Of a DNA stretch of 64,000 nucleotides, positions 63,341 through 64,000 are shown in pieces. How positions within the stretch are numbered: the stretch's first letter is position 1; each line of letters opens with the position of its first letter. The stretch is from positions 4,898,001-4,962,000 of the forward strand of contig CM074128.1 of NCBI GenBank assembly GCA_037178625.1, written 5' to 3'. The translations under genes were made by a program, and so were the position numbers. The notes under the pieces are model-generated. The model did no database searches and was not told the DNA's origin. It saw only the letters and a list, made by a program, of their open reading frames with translations. This stretch comes from Skeletonema tropicum. Taxonomy: Eukaryota; Bacillariophyta; Thalassiosirophyceae; Thalassiosirales; Thalassiosiraceae.

Positions 63341-63445
63341 TGTATATCATTGTCCGAGATGCCCGGTCGAATGATGATCTTTTTTCGCCCCCGCCCTTTC
63401 GAATATTAATTCCTACGTTATTTCCTACGTTAGCTTTTCTCCCTC

Positions 63446-64000
63446 AAACCAACGACAAAGAGCAGCAGCTGCGGGAGGAGATTGCTTCTCAGAAGGCAGC
63501 TATTGCTGCTCTTCCATCACTACGAAGTATCGTTGGTAAAACTGGTCCTAAATCGCCTGAGACGAAAGCAAGAGCACAACTTATCAAAGAGATATCAGAC
63601 AATGAAGAACGGCTCGAGGTGCTCATCGAATCTAAGCGGGTGGCTGCTGTTATCCATCTTCAGGATGAGCTGCATCCTCCTGAGTCCGAGGACTGCCCCA
63701 CATGCCTCGAAACAATCAAGCACGTGCATTCCAAGACATGCGTTCGATTCTACTGCTGCGGCGGGTTATCATGCTCGAAATGCGGCGAAGAACGCATGAC
63801 AAAGCTCGTAATAGAAGGGGAGGACAACTATCATGGCAAATGCCCTCTTTGTCGAGGAGAAATTCCTTGTGACAGTAAGGCAGTCCGAACAATGGTGCTG
63901 GAGCAAGCAAACAGAGGTCAAGCGTCAAGCATGGGCGGAGGCGAATATTGGACAGTGGTACTTACATGGAAAGTTCGGCTTTGCTGTGAATAAAAAGAAG
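63446..64000 (+). pseudogene. Second RING-like / Sel1 gene copy, frameshifted, runs off the right edge
   Basis: From about 63446 the sequence matches the 33.7-kb pseudogene: NDKEQQLREEIASQKAAIA, SPETKARAQLIKEISDNEE, CPTCLETIKH, FYCCGGLSCSKCGEERMTK and CPLCRGEIP. Here the RING-like Cys set is intact (C-x2-C...CC...C-x2-C...C-x2-C). The start ATG of the 33.7-kb copy is missing and the upstream frame runs through the inverted-repeat element. Near 63912 a shift separates LEQANRG from RQAWAEANIGQWYLHGKFGF (the Sel1 frame), so the open frame ends in unrelated residues at 63993. The missing start and this shift suggest a pseudogene, but the 3' part lies outside the window. Confidence 0.75.

Noticed and set aside
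1..64000. tRNA, rRNA, telomeric repeats, prokaryotic operons or phage genes
   Set aside because: I looked for tRNA T-arm motifs (GGTTCRA), ribosomal RNA blocks, TTAGGG-type runs and polycistronic spacing, and found none that I could support.

Overview
The window looks like nuclear DNA of a diatom, probably centric. The evidence is small GT-AG introns (about 80-180 bp, one near 460 bp), two plastid precursors with the A-F cleavage motif of diatom bipartite targeting signals (ASAFAP-type), a protein made of helicase-associated (HA) repeats, Sel1/MYND and AAA/TPR proteins, a class C 7TM receptor-like protein, and hAT, mariner-like and LINE debris. Several genes are only understandable after splicing. 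I rebuilt the introns by hand, using splice signals and reading-frame closure, for the AAA ATPase (4 exons, 1461 residues), the FAD oxidoreductase (3 exons, 483 residues) and the secreted protein at the left edge.

Layout. 1-3.3 kb: a secreted Tyr/Gly-rich protein and an HA-repeat protein, both on the minus strand. 3.4-4.9 kb: a hAT transposon complete at both ends (16-bp terminal inverted repeats, 8-bp target duplication) carrying a broken transposase. 5.2-11.5 kb: a relic TPR gene, retroelement debris and the large AAA/TPR ATPase. 12-14.5 kb: a small secreted coiled-coil protein and a D-2-hydroxyacid dehydrogenase. 14.5-18 kb: gene-poor, with two TA-flanked MITEs. 18-20.5 kb: a 7TM class C GPCR-like protein followed by, or spliced to, a TPR region related to the 5-6 kb relic. 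21-27 kb: four diatom-type hypothetical or weakly assignable genes. 27.8-29 kb: a hAT-type MITE and a second AAA/TPR relic. 29.2-33.2 kb: the FAD oxidoreductase, a plastid YbaB/EbfC-like protein and a small plastid membrane protein. 33.7-35 kb: a RING/Sel1/MYND pseudogene whose relative reappears, also broken, at 63.4-64 kb.

The dominant feature is a head-to-tail array at 35.3-61.3 kb: four nearly identical units of about 6.3 kb (one enlarged by a LINE insertion), then a truncated, more diverged fifth copy. Each unit carries one multi-pass membrane protein gene (524-526 residues, two perfect 56-residue acidic repeats, basic tail) that I cannot assign to any family. Downstream in the same orientation each unit has a chain of five intron-like segments with good donors, branch-site-like CTAAC/TTAAC and acceptors, separated by short exons without an obvious reading frame, then a block of 39-bp-spaced repeats and a GC-rich conserved block. 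This looks like a spliced, possibly non-coding, transcript coupled to an amplified membrane-protein gene, and it is the best candidate for something undescribed.

Nothing here forms an operon. The genes look like ordinary, mostly independent eukaryotic genes in a region shaped by local duplication and transposons.
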